A program made the position numbers and the translations under genes. From the NCBI GenBank assembly GCA_963557065.1, contig CAUWCT010000026.1, positions 1 through 20,638 of the forward strand: DNA of 20,638 nucleotides. Reading direction: 5' to 3'. Source of the DNA: UMGS1370 sp963557065. Lineage in GTDB: Bacteria; Bacillota; Clostridia; Lachnospirales; Lachnospiraceae. Position 1 is the first letter of the stretch. The number at the start of each line of letters is the position of its first letter. Below the pieces are notes generated by a model. The model worked only from the letters and a program-made list of their open reading frames with translations. It had not been told where the DNA came from and did no database searches. Shown here piece after piece: positions 1 through 5,968 of this stretch.

Positions 1-65
1 GGTTCTAATCTATGGCTTAGCACTATTTTTTTAATTCAACTCCGAAAGACCGGTACCATAACTTC

Positions 66-71
66 ATTATA
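66..71 (-). promoter_or_regulatory. Possible divergent promoter -10 box
   Basis: Read on the minus strand this is TATAAT preceded by TGG, an extended -10 element. It points leftward out of the window, so a divergent gene probably starts before base 1. No convincing -35 box was found. Bases 1-65 hold no coding frame I can support. Confidence 0.35.
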
Positions 72-103
72 CCATACAGGCATTAAAAGCGCCATTTATT
101 TAT

Positions 104-131
104 TTGTTATTTTTCAGAAGCGTGGTATAAT
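104..131 (+). promoter_or_regulatory. Probable recU promoter
   Basis: TTGTTA at 104-109 and TATAAT at 126-131, 16 bp apart, with TG one base before the -10 (extended -10). It lies about 90 bp upstream of the recU start and is the only good promoter in the 221-base leader. Confidence 0.6.
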
Positions 132-221
132 AACTCCAAAATGCAGCTATGCCGCGCATATCTGCCGCTGCCTTTGGCAGCTAAAACATTTTGCTATATT
201 TTGCAGAAAGAGGATACACAT

Positions 222-755
222 ATGGGAACTTGGAACAGCAGAGGACTTCGGGGGTCTGATCTGGAAGATTTAATTAACCGTACCAATGACAGTTATCGGG
301 AAAAGAAACTGGCGCTGATTCAGAAAGTTCCCACCCCCATTACCCCTATTTCCATTGATAAGGAAAGCCGTCACATTACCCTGGCATATTTTGAACAGAA
401 AAGTACCGTAGACTATATTGGTGCAGTACAGGGGATTCCCGTATGCTTTGATGCCAAAGAATGCAGAGTAAAGACCTTTCCCCTTCAAAATATCCATCCG
501 CACCAGATCGCTTTTATGAAAGAGTTTGAAGAACAGGGGGGGATTTCTTTTATTATCCTGTCCTTTACAGCTCTAAATGAAATTTATTACCTTCCTTTTC
601 AGGAAGTATACCGCTTTTGGAAGCGAATGGAAGAGGGCGGACGCAAGAGTTTTACCTATGATGAGTTGGACAAGTCCTGGCAGATCCGTTCCCACAGAGA
701 TATGTTTGTCCATTATCTGGAGCAGATCCAGATGGATTTGGAAAGAAGAGATTGA
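222..755 (+). CDS. recU: Holliday junction resolvase RecU
   Basis: A 177-residue protein that matches RecU, the Firmicutes resolvase that cuts four-way junctions in recombination and chromosome segregation. The start GTWNSRG, the LINRTN segment, the TVDYIG stretch (residues 62-67) and FDAKEC (76-81) are characteristic. The acidic residues D64 and D77 with K79 form the PD-(D/E)XK-type nuclease centre. Further family marks are FPLQNIHPHQI and the later FTALNEIYYLPF. The ATG at 222 is chosen because AGAAAGAGGA lies just upstream at 205-214; an in-frame start at 141 would add 27 residues that do not resemble the family. The pepT promoter begins inside its last codons. RecU is often beside a class A penicillin-binding protein gene; none is visible here, though the left side is cut by the window. 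Confidence 0.93.
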   Translation: MGTWNSRGLRGSDLEDLINRTNDSYREKKLALIQKVPTPITPISIDKESRHITLAYFEQKSTVDYIGAVQGIPVCFDAKECRVKTFPLQNIHPHQIAFMKEFEEQGGISFIILSFTALNEIYYLPFQEVYRFWKRMEEGGRKSFTYDELDKSWQIRSHRDMFVHYLEQIQMDLERRD

Positions 756-780
756 CAGATAAAAGGACCTCTTTTATAAT
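752..780 (+). promoter_or_regulatory. Consensus sigma-A promoter of pepT with internal dyad
   Basis: TTGACA at 752-757, a 17-bp spacer, and TATAAT at 775-780: both hexamers match the housekeeping consensus perfectly. The -35 box overlaps the recU stop codon. The spacer and start of the -10 hold a perfect dyad, ATAAAAG (759-765), GACCT, CTTTTAT (771-777), which could be an operator. pepT starts 38 bp past the -10. Confidence 0.85.
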
Positions 781-818
781 TAGACCAATTTTTATTTCTA
801 TAGGAAGGAGCATGTTCT

Positions 819-2051
819 ATGTCACCAGTAATTGAAAAATTTTTGCGTTATGTTTCTTATGATACTCAGTCTATGGATGGGCAGCCCCAAATACCCAGCA
901 CAGAAAAGCAGAGAGTTTTGGCAGATGTTCTGGCAGAAGAACTGCGGGCTATGGGAGCAAAAGACGTTCAGATAAGCGAGCAGTCCTATGTTTATGCCAC
1001 GATTCCCGCAACTACAGAGAAAAAGATCCCGGTTTTGGGACTGATTGCCCATATGGATACGTCTCCGGACGCTTCCGGCAAAGACGTAAAGCCGCGTATC
1101 ATAGAAACCTATGACGGCAGCACCATTGTGTTAAATGAAGAAAAGAATATCCTTTTATCCCCTGGTGATTATCCATCCCTGCATCAATATGTGGGCCAGG
1201 ATTTAATTGTAACAGATGGAACTACGCTGCTTGGCTCTGATGATAAAGCAGGGGTGGCGGAGATTATGGCTGCGGCAGAATATCTGCTTTCCAATCCCCA
1301 GATTCCCCATGGAACCATAAAAATCGGATTTACCCCCGATGAAGAGGTAGGCTGCGGAGCAGACGGCTTTGATGTAGCCGGATTTGGAGCAGATGTGGCC
1401 TATACGGTGGACGGCGGAGCGCTGGGAGAACTGGAGTATGAAAACTTTAACGCAGCTTCAGGAAAAGTATTGATTCATGGAAGAGGCGCTCATCCCGGAT
1501 CTGCCAAAAACACTATGAAAAATGCCAGCCTGATGGCTATGGAATTTCAATCCCTTCTCCCCACAGAGCAAAATCCTATGTATACGGAAGGATATGAAGG
1601 ATTTTTCCATTTGTGCGACATGAAAGGCGATATGGTAGAAGCCCGTTTGGATTATATTATCCGGGACCATGACAGTGAAAAATTTGAAGAAAAGAAGAAG
1701 ATCTTTGCTGCTGCTAAAGATTTTTTAAATGCAAAATACGGTGAGGGGACGATTGAAGTAGAAATAAAGGACTCTTACTACAACATGAAAAAGCAGATTG
1801 AACCTCATATGTATTTGATTGAGATTGCCCAAAAAGCCATGGAACAAAATGGCATTGCTGCACAGGTTGTTCCAATTCGCGGAGGTACTGATGGGGCCCG
1901 TCTTTCCTATATGGGACTTCCCTGTCCCAATATCTGCACCGGGGGAGAAAACTATCATGGTGTCCATGAATATGCCTGCGTTCAGTCCATGGAAAAGATT
2001 GTAGAGATTTTAATTGAAATCATAAAGATTTTCGGGAAAATGGAAGTTTAA
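819..2051 (+). CDS. pepT: Peptidase T (tripeptidase)
   Basis: A 410-residue M20 family metallopeptidase, close to the usual PepT length. It removes the N-terminal residue from tripeptides in the cytoplasm using two zinc ions. Metal and catalytic residues are in place: H78 and D80 in the HMDTSPD motif, the DDKAG segment (Asp bridging both metals), E175/E176 in DEEVGCG, the TVDGG segment, and the late histidine H383 in the HGVHEY stretch. The dimerisation lid domain lies between about residues 205 and 320. AGGAAGGAG sits just upstream of the ATG. The gene has its own strong promoter and appears monocistronic. Identification as PepT rather than another M20 peptidase is strong. Confidence 0.95.
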   Translation: MSPVIEKFLRYVSYDTQSMDGQPQIPSTEKQRVLADVLAEELRAMGAKDVQISEQSYVYATIPATTEKKIPVLGLIAHMDTSPDASGKDVKPRIIETYDGSTIVLNEEKNILLSPGDYPSLHQYVGQDLIVTDGTTLLGSDDKAGVAEIMAAAEYLLSNPQIPHGTIKIGFTPDEEVGCGADGFDVAGFGADVAYTVDGGALGELEYENFNAASGKVLIHGRGAHPGSAKNTMKNASLMAMEFQSLLPTEQNPMYTEGYEGFFHLCDMKGDMVEARLDYIIRDHDSEKFEEKKKIFAAAKDFLNAKYGEGTIEVEIKDSYYNMKKQIEPHMYLIEIAQKAMEQNGIAAQVVPIRGGTDGARLSYMGLPCPNICTGGENYHGVHEYACVQSMEKIVEILIEIIKIFGKMEV

Positions 2052-2084
2052 TTGTGATTTTCCCTATCATTTTTTGTGAAATTC

Positions 2085-2093
2085 TGATACAAT
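2085..2093 (+). promoter_or_regulatory. Extended -10 promoter of the GGDEF gene
   Basis: TGATACAAT is an extended -10 element about 60 bp before the start codon. No good -35 hexamer sits 16-18 bp upstream, which is acceptable for extended -10 promoters. Confidence 0.4.
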
Positions 2094-2155
2094 GGACAGT
2101 GAATATCTTAACAGAAAATTTATATTAAAAAGAACTTTATAAGGGAGATACTTTC

Positions 2156-3430
2156 ATGTTTGATTCAGAATTTTATGAAAATATTTTAAGTAAACTCACT
2201 TCCCTTGTTTACATCACAGATGCAGAGACAGATGAGATCATATATGTCAACAATAAGATGAAACAGGCCTTTGGATTAGAACATCCGGAGGGAAACATCT
2301 GCTGGAAAACCTTTCAGAATGGAATGAAGGGCCGATGCAGTTTCTGCAAGATTGATGAACTGAAAAAATGTCCGGGCAAAGTGTGTGTCTGGAGGGAAAA
2401 TAACACCTATAACGGGCGGATTTATCACAATACAGACAGTCTCCAGACCTTTGAGGGACGCCTGTATCACATTCAGACTTCTGTAGACGTTACCGATCAG
2501 CTTCAGCTTTCTATGGAAGCGACCATAGATGAACTGACCGGGGTACGCAATCGCCAGTCAGGAAAACGCTATCTGGAAGATATGTTAAAGATGATGGGAG
2601 AGCAGGATAAGTTTTCTATTGCACTGTATGATATCAATGGATTAAAGTGGGTAAATGATACATACGGCCATTTAGAAGGAGATAAACTGCTTCGGTTTGT
2701 GGCCCGGACGATTCAGGAGAGTCTTGCGGAAGCGGATTTTGTATTCCGTTTAAGCGGTGATGAGTTTATTATTGTATTTGTAAACAAAGATTTAAATGAA
2801 GCAGAACAGTGGATGCAGAAACTGATTTCCGATTTAAAAGAAAAAAAGGATGACAGCGGATTTGATTATGATGTCTCCTTCAGCTATGGGTTAGCCAGTA
2901 TGGCTGGAAGTGATAAACTGACTGTTTCCGATATTCTCTCCATCGCAGATACCCAGATGTATATTAAAAAGCGGGACTACCACATTCTGATGGGGAAAAA
3001 GCGGTTTAAGGAAGATCACTTTAAGGTTTCCAAAACTGTTTTTAACACTGTTTCCACGACAGATAAGGATTTTTTGTTTCAGGCCATTGCCTTTAGCATT
3101 GAGGACTACCCGTTTATTGGTAATCTTAAGACAGGTGAATTTATGTATTCTCAAAAAATGGTCCGGGATTTTGGTCTTCCGGGCCAGGTCATTCAAAATG
3201 CGGCTGCTTTTTGGGGAGAACGGGTTCATCCGGATGATGAGATGATGTTTTTAAGGAGCAATCAGGAAATTGCAGACGGCCGGATTGATTACCACACAAT
3301 TTTTTACCGGGCCAAAGACATTCATGGGCAATGGGTTCATCTTTTATGCAAGGGCCGGATGATCCGGGATAAATTTGGAAAACCGGAGTTGTTTGCCGGG
3401 GTCATACGCAACCTGGATCGAAAAGAGTAA
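2156..3430 (+). CDS. PAS-GGDEF-PAS protein, probable diguanylate cyclase
   Basis: A 424-residue soluble signalling protein with no membrane segment. An N-terminal PAS domain (about 10-120) carries a cysteine cluster: C49, C61, C64, C72 and C77. A GGDEF domain (about 122-280) follows, opening with DELTGVRNR; its signature reads SGDEF at residues 200-204, a tolerated variant, and the metal-binding DING segment is present. The inhibitory RxxD site five residues before the signature reads AEAD, so product inhibition through that site is unlikely. A second PAS domain of the PAS_3 type (about 305-424) ends the protein. Predicted role: c-di-GMP synthesis in response to an unknown cytoplasmic signal. 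GGAG precedes the start. The stop codon touches the edge of an IS200-like element, so the protein may have lost a C-terminal domain such as EAL; this is inference. Confidence 0.85.
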   Translation: MFDSEFYENILSKLTSLVYITDAETDEIIYVNNKMKQAFGLEHPEGNICWKTFQNGMKGRCSFCKIDELKKCPGKVCVWRENNTYNGRIYHNTDSLQTFEGRLYHIQTSVDVTDQLQLSMEATIDELTGVRNRQSGKRYLEDMLKMMGEQDKFSIALYDINGLKWVNDTYGHLEGDKLLRFVARTIQESLAEADFVFRLSGDEFIIVFVNKDLNEAEQWMQKLISDLKEKKDDSGFDYDVSFSYGLASMAGSDKLTVSDILSIADTQMYIKKRDYHILMGKKRFKEDHFKVSKTVFNTVSTTDKDFLFQAIAFSIEDYPFIGNLKTGEFMYSQKMVRDFGLPGQVIQNAAAFWGERVHPDDEMMFLRSNQEIADGRIDYHTIFYRAKDIHGQWVHLLCKGRMIRDKFGKPELFAGVIRNLDRKE

Positions 3431-3437
3431 AATCATA

Positions 3438-3458
3438 ACCACCCGTCCAACGGGTGGT
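3438..3458. repeat. IS200 right-end subterminal hairpin
   Basis: Perfect 9-bp stem (ACCACCCGT with ACGGGTGGT) and a 3-base loop, followed by TTTG. It matches the hairpin near 4163-4179 in core sequence and is the probable TnpA recognition hairpin. It may also weakly terminate transcripts from the GGDEF gene. Confidence 0.65.
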
Positions 3459-3465
3459 TTGCTCT

Positions 3466-3640
3466 AGGGCTATAAGCCCTTGTTACTAGGCCAGCGTCTC
3501 AAGGCGCTGGCTTTCTCTTTTGGCTGTGGGAATTCTGTTTACACTGCCTTCCCACAGCCCCGTTCAAGCCATATTGCTCTTGACTCGTCGCTACCCCTTA
3601 AGGGGTATTGTTACTACTTGGCATTAACCCTTAAAAGGGT
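3466..3640. repeat. Run of five further palindromes in the IS right end
   Basis: Perfect or near-perfect stem-loops in succession: 3466-3480 (AGGGCT/AGCCCT), 3490-3511 (GCCAGCG/CGCTGGC), 3522-3559 (11-bp stem GGCTGTGGGAA/TTCCCACAGCC, 16-base loop), 3592-3607 (16-bp perfect palindrome centred on TTAA), and 3627-3640 (ACCCTT/AAGGGT), the last covering the tnpA stop codon. A 9-base repeat TTGTTACTA occurs at 3480-3488 and 3608-3616. No coding frame here is convincing. Confidence 0.6.
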
Positions 3641-4079
3641 CTTCATATTCTTTTACACTTAACTTATCCATTGCAATATCATGCTTTTCCTGTTCTTGGA
3701 TATATTTTTTTATTGTAGCCTCATTTAATCCGACTGTGCTAACATAATATCCTTCTGCCCAGAAATGTCGATTTCCAAATTTATACTTTAAGTTTGCGTG
3801 TCTATCGAATATCATAAGCGCACTTTTTCCTTTTAAGTATCCCATAAATGATGATACACTTATCTTTGGTGGAATACTTACCAACATATGGACATGATCT
3901 GGCATTAGATGCCCTTCAATAATTTCGACACCTTTATAACTACACAGCTGCTTTATTATCTCTCTGATGTCCTCTTTATATTGATTATAAATTACTTTTC
4001 GTCTATACTTTGGAGTGAAGACGATATGATATTTGCACATCCATTTTGTATGTGCGAGTGCATTTTCTTTCTTCGCCAT
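3624..4079 (-). CDS. tnpA: IS200/IS605 family transposase TnpA
   Basis: A 151-residue Y1 HUH single-strand transposase of typical length. The HUH motif is H62-V-H64 within MPDHVHML and the nucleophilic tyrosine is Y126 in IKKYIQEQ. The early WMCKYHIVFTPKYRRKVIY segment is the family hallmark. TnpA dimers cut and rejoin single-stranded element ends, usually on the lagging-strand template at replication forks. The ribosome binding site (AGGAAAGG on the minus strand) lies inside a long hairpin, suggesting translational repression. The frame is intact, so the copy could be active. Confidence 0.93.
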   Translation of the reverse strand: MAKKENALAHTKWMCKYHIVFTPKYRRKVIYNQYKEDIREIIKQLCSYKGVEIIEGHLMPDHVHMLVSIPPKISVSSFMGYLKGKSALMIFDRHANLKYKFGNRHFWAEGYYVSTVGLNEATIKKYIQEQEKHDIAMDKLSVKEYEDPFKG

Positions 4080-4141
4080 AAATTACCTTTCCTTTCTGCA
4101 ATATAGCCTGAACAACTCTATTGTAAACGGAAAGGTAATTT
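4080..4141 (-). promoter_or_regulatory. Hairpin sequestering the tnpA ribosome binding site
   Basis: Bases 4080-4092 and 4129-4141 are a perfect 13-bp inverted repeat (AAATTACCTTTCC with GGAAAGGTAATTT) with a 36-base loop. In the tnpA mRNA the 3' arm contains the AGGAAAGG Shine-Dalgarno sequence and ends directly before the ATG, so folding should block ribosome entry. This is the arrangement known for IS200 tnpA control. Confidence 0.75.
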
Positions 4142-4162
4142 TTTTGTATAACAATCGACGCG

Positions 4163-4179
4163 CACCCGCATAGCGGGTG
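4163..4179. repeat. IS200 left-end subterminal hairpin
   Basis: CACCCGC (4163-4169), loop ATA, GCGGGTG (4173-4179), followed by GTTTATTGTTT. Same core and polarity as the right-end hairpin at 3438-3458. Confidence 0.65.
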
Positions 4180-4191
4180 GTTTATTGTTTC

Positions 4192-4233
4192 GCCCATCTC
4201 CATTTTTCGGATCAGCGAAAAACTCCAATGGGC
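4192..4233. repeat. Nested inverted repeat beside the IS left end
   Basis: Outer arms GCCCAT (4192-4197) and ATGGGC (4228-4233), inner arms TTTTTCG (4203-4209) and CGAAAAA (4216-4222), with CTCCA on both strands' internal gap (4198-4202 and 4223-4227). It lies just outside the element and may be an old terminator or a preferred foldback at the insertion site. Confidence 0.45.
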
Positions 4234-4260
4234 TCAACAGACTAAAGTCCATAATTTAAA

Positions 4261-4298
4261 AATCCGCAGAATCAAATCTGACTCTGCGGATTTTTTTT
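4261..4298 (-). terminator. Terminator of the SLC13 permease gene (bidirectional form)
   Basis: AATCCGCAGA (4261-4270) pairs with TCTGCGGATT (4283-4292), 12-base loop. A T tract follows on the plus strand and an A/T-rich tract on the minus strand (ATTTTTAAAT reading leftward). It begins right at the permease stop codon. Confidence 0.7.
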
Positions 4299-5772
4299 AA
4301 TTTAACAGCATCATTGCCGTTGGAATCCCCACTGCACAAATCAAAATTAATTCCAGCACTACAAATACAGAAGCATATTTGTAGACATCTTTTCCCTCCA
4401 GCCATTCTTGATTTCCATGAAGCATGGCTGCATAAGGAGAGGCAGCCGGAGTAATGCCGGCGCTGGATAATACAAAGATAATCAGAAGCGCTACAAGCGG
4501 AGCCGGATTCATTCCGGAAGTGGCACAGAATGCTGCAATTACCGGCTGGAGCAGCATACCAATTACCAGACTGTTGCACAGGTTGGTCAATATAACCGTA
4601 ATCACCATGAGCATCAGACAGAACGTCACAGAAGACATTCCTTTAAATATTGGCGATAAGATGGCATTCAGAAATGCAGAGATGCCGGTGGATTCATTGG
4701 TCAGAACGTTTCCCAGCAAAATTGCGGAAGTGCAGAGGAAGAAGGTAGGCCATGCAAATCTGGACATTACCTTTCCAAAGGGCAGCACAGGTTCCGAACT
4801 GTCTTTATTTAAATTTACACAGGCTAAAACAGCTGTATAGCCGATAGCGATTCCATAGCTGTTTTCACTTAAAAATTTGATAAAACCGGTTTTCGGCAAA
4901 ATGCTGGGAAGAAGCATGGATAAAATATACAGGACAAAAGAAACTGCCATAAATTTCTGGTTGTTGTTTAATGGCGGCAGAGGATTCTTTTTTAGTGTCT
5001 CTACATCCAGTTCTTTCAGCTTGCTGACATCCGGGCGGAGAACGTATTTACAGAATAAAATAATTACAATCACAGCCACTACTGCATGGACAACCGCTAA
5101 CAGCATGTACGCAGCATTATTTACAACTACTTTATTGCCCATATTTTCTGTAATGGTAGAAAAGTTATTAAGCAGCGCCAGACTGTTTCCACTGTAAGGC
5201 GGAACAGGGAAACCGAGCATTGCGCCGAATGCAATCAGAATAATCATAATCGTCGGATATTTGTCGCCTTTTTTCATACCAATATCCTCAAAAATATTAT
5301 AGAGTACCGGCCAGAATAGGAAAATAGGCGAGAAGGCTCCGACAAATGCCGCCATTAACATGGAGCCGAACATCAGCATGGCGGAAAATACCCAGGGGCG
5401 TCCGCTGTTGATTTTGAGAGTCAGAAAAAACCGTCCGATATAAGCGGTCAGGTGATTATGTACCAGACAGTTCATAACAATCATTAAGAAGAACATCTGG
5501 ACAACAACCGGAGAACCAAAGGCGCTCTGGAGCACCTGTCCCATAGGCGCGTAGCTGGAAATTCCCACCATAAAGATAGAAAGCAAACTGGACCATACCG
5601 GATCTACGGTAGTCCACAGATACAAGGTTCCGAGAAAAATTCCCAGAATCTCCATACCCACTGGGGTTACATGGGGAAGGGGAATGGGAAGATACGGAAA
5701 CAGAAACATAATGGCAACTCCGATGACAGAATGAATTGCCCGGCTGCTGACAGGAGAACTTTTCCTATTCAT
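4297..5772 (-). CDS. SLC13 (DASS) family anion permease
   Basis: A 491-residue, highly hydrophobic protein with about eleven to twelve membrane segments, matching divalent anion:sodium symporter (SLC13/DASS) proteins in length and pattern. Paired re-entrant regions appear around FGAMLGFPVPPYSGNSLALL in the first half and LTNLCNSLVIG plus SSAGITPAASPYAA in the second, corresponding to the conserved SNT-like substrate and sodium sites; the canonical SNT is degenerate here. Likely substrates are dicarboxylates or related organic anions, but the sequence does not decide. The start at 5772 has GGAGG nine bases upstream; the open frame runs on to 5940, but that 56-residue extension is polar, unlike the family, and is rejected. 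It is monocistronic, ended by the hairpin at 4261-4292. Confidence 0.85.
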   Translation of the reverse strand: MNRKSSPVSSRAIHSVIGVAIMFLFPYLPIPLPHVTPVGMEILGIFLGTLYLWTTVDPVWSSLLSIFMVGISSYAPMGQVLQSAFGSPVVVQMFFLMIVMNCLVHNHLTAYIGRFFLTLKINSGRPWVFSAMLMFGSMLMAAFVGAFSPIFLFWPVLYNIFEDIGMKKGDKYPTIMIILIAFGAMLGFPVPPYSGNSLALLNNFSTITENMGNKVVVNNAAYMLLAVVHAVVAVIVIILFCKYVLRPDVSKLKELDVETLKKNPLPPLNNNQKFMAVSFVLYILSMLLPSILPKTGFIKFLSENSYGIAIGYTAVLACVNLNKDSSEPVLPFGKVMSRFAWPTFFLCTSAILLGNVLTNESTGISAFLNAILSPIFKGMSSVTFCLMLMVITVILTNLCNSLVIGMLLQPVIAAFCATSGMNPAPLVALLIIFVLSSAGITPAASPYAAMLHGNQEWLEGKDVYKYASVFVVLELILICAVGIPTAMMLLN

Positions 5773-5831
5773 TGATATATACCTCCAAAAACTATTTGAT
5801 ATTATTTTAACAAATTGGTTCTGTGATAAGC

Positions 5832-5877
5832 CATAGCACAGGCTATGTTTCCGGAAAATATGATAAAAAGATTTATC
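5832..5877. promoter_or_regulatory. Three successive dyads between divergent promoters
   Basis: CATAGC-ACAG-GCTATG (5832-5847), TTTCCGGAAA (5848-5857) and GATAAA-AAGA-TTTATC (5862-5877) follow one another in the leader of the permease gene, upstream of the radical SAM operon promoter. They may be operator sites for permease control; no regulator is encoded nearby. Confidence 0.35.
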
Positions 5878-5889
5878 CTGTTTCCATAG

Positions 5890-5918
5890 TTGCCTAAACC
5901 GGGTATGTGTTGTATAAT
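5890..5918 (+). promoter_or_regulatory. Promoter of the radical SAM-DUF2344-RNase G operon
   Basis: TTGCCT at 5890-5895 and TATAAT at 5913-5918, spaced 17 bp, about 50 bp before the first gene. Confidence 0.7.
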
Positions 5919-5968
5919 ATGAACGCTTATCATTAATCAAATTGAAATCAGATTCAGAAGGAAAAACA

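Larger units (their letters stand above)
3431..4190 (-). mobile_element. IS200/IS605-type element, tnpA only
   Basis: A complete-looking IS200-like element of roughly 760 bp read from the minus strand. It holds a single Y1 transposase gene, no tnpB, and a short hairpin near each end. The right-end hairpin is 3438-3458 (9-bp stem, loop CCA) and the left-end hairpin is 4163-4179 (7-bp stem, loop ATA). In both, the plus strand reads ACCCG-loop-CGGGT followed by GGTTT, the same-strand asymmetry expected for elements that move as single strands. The outer limits are approximate, since these elements make no terminal inverted repeats or target duplications. Confidence 0.8.

Noticed and set aside
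141..221. N-terminal extension of recU from an upstream ATG
   Set aside because: The added 27 residues do not resemble RecU, and the ATG at 222 has a good ribosome binding site.
3431..3640. CRISPR array, suggested by several short repeats
   Set aside because: The palindromes differ in sequence and spacing, with no constant repeat-spacer unit.
3480..3662. Small plus-strand frame of 60 residues in the IS right end
   Set aside because: It lies in the palindromic tract, has no ribosome binding site and overlaps the end of tnpA.
4003..4203. Minus-strand frame of 66 residues overlapping the tnpA start
   Set aside because: It is in another frame across the left-end hairpins and has no family resemblance.
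5773..5940. 56-residue N-terminal extension of the SLC13 permease
   Set aside because: It is polar and unlike the family, overlaps the regulatory region, and the start at 5772 has GGAGG.
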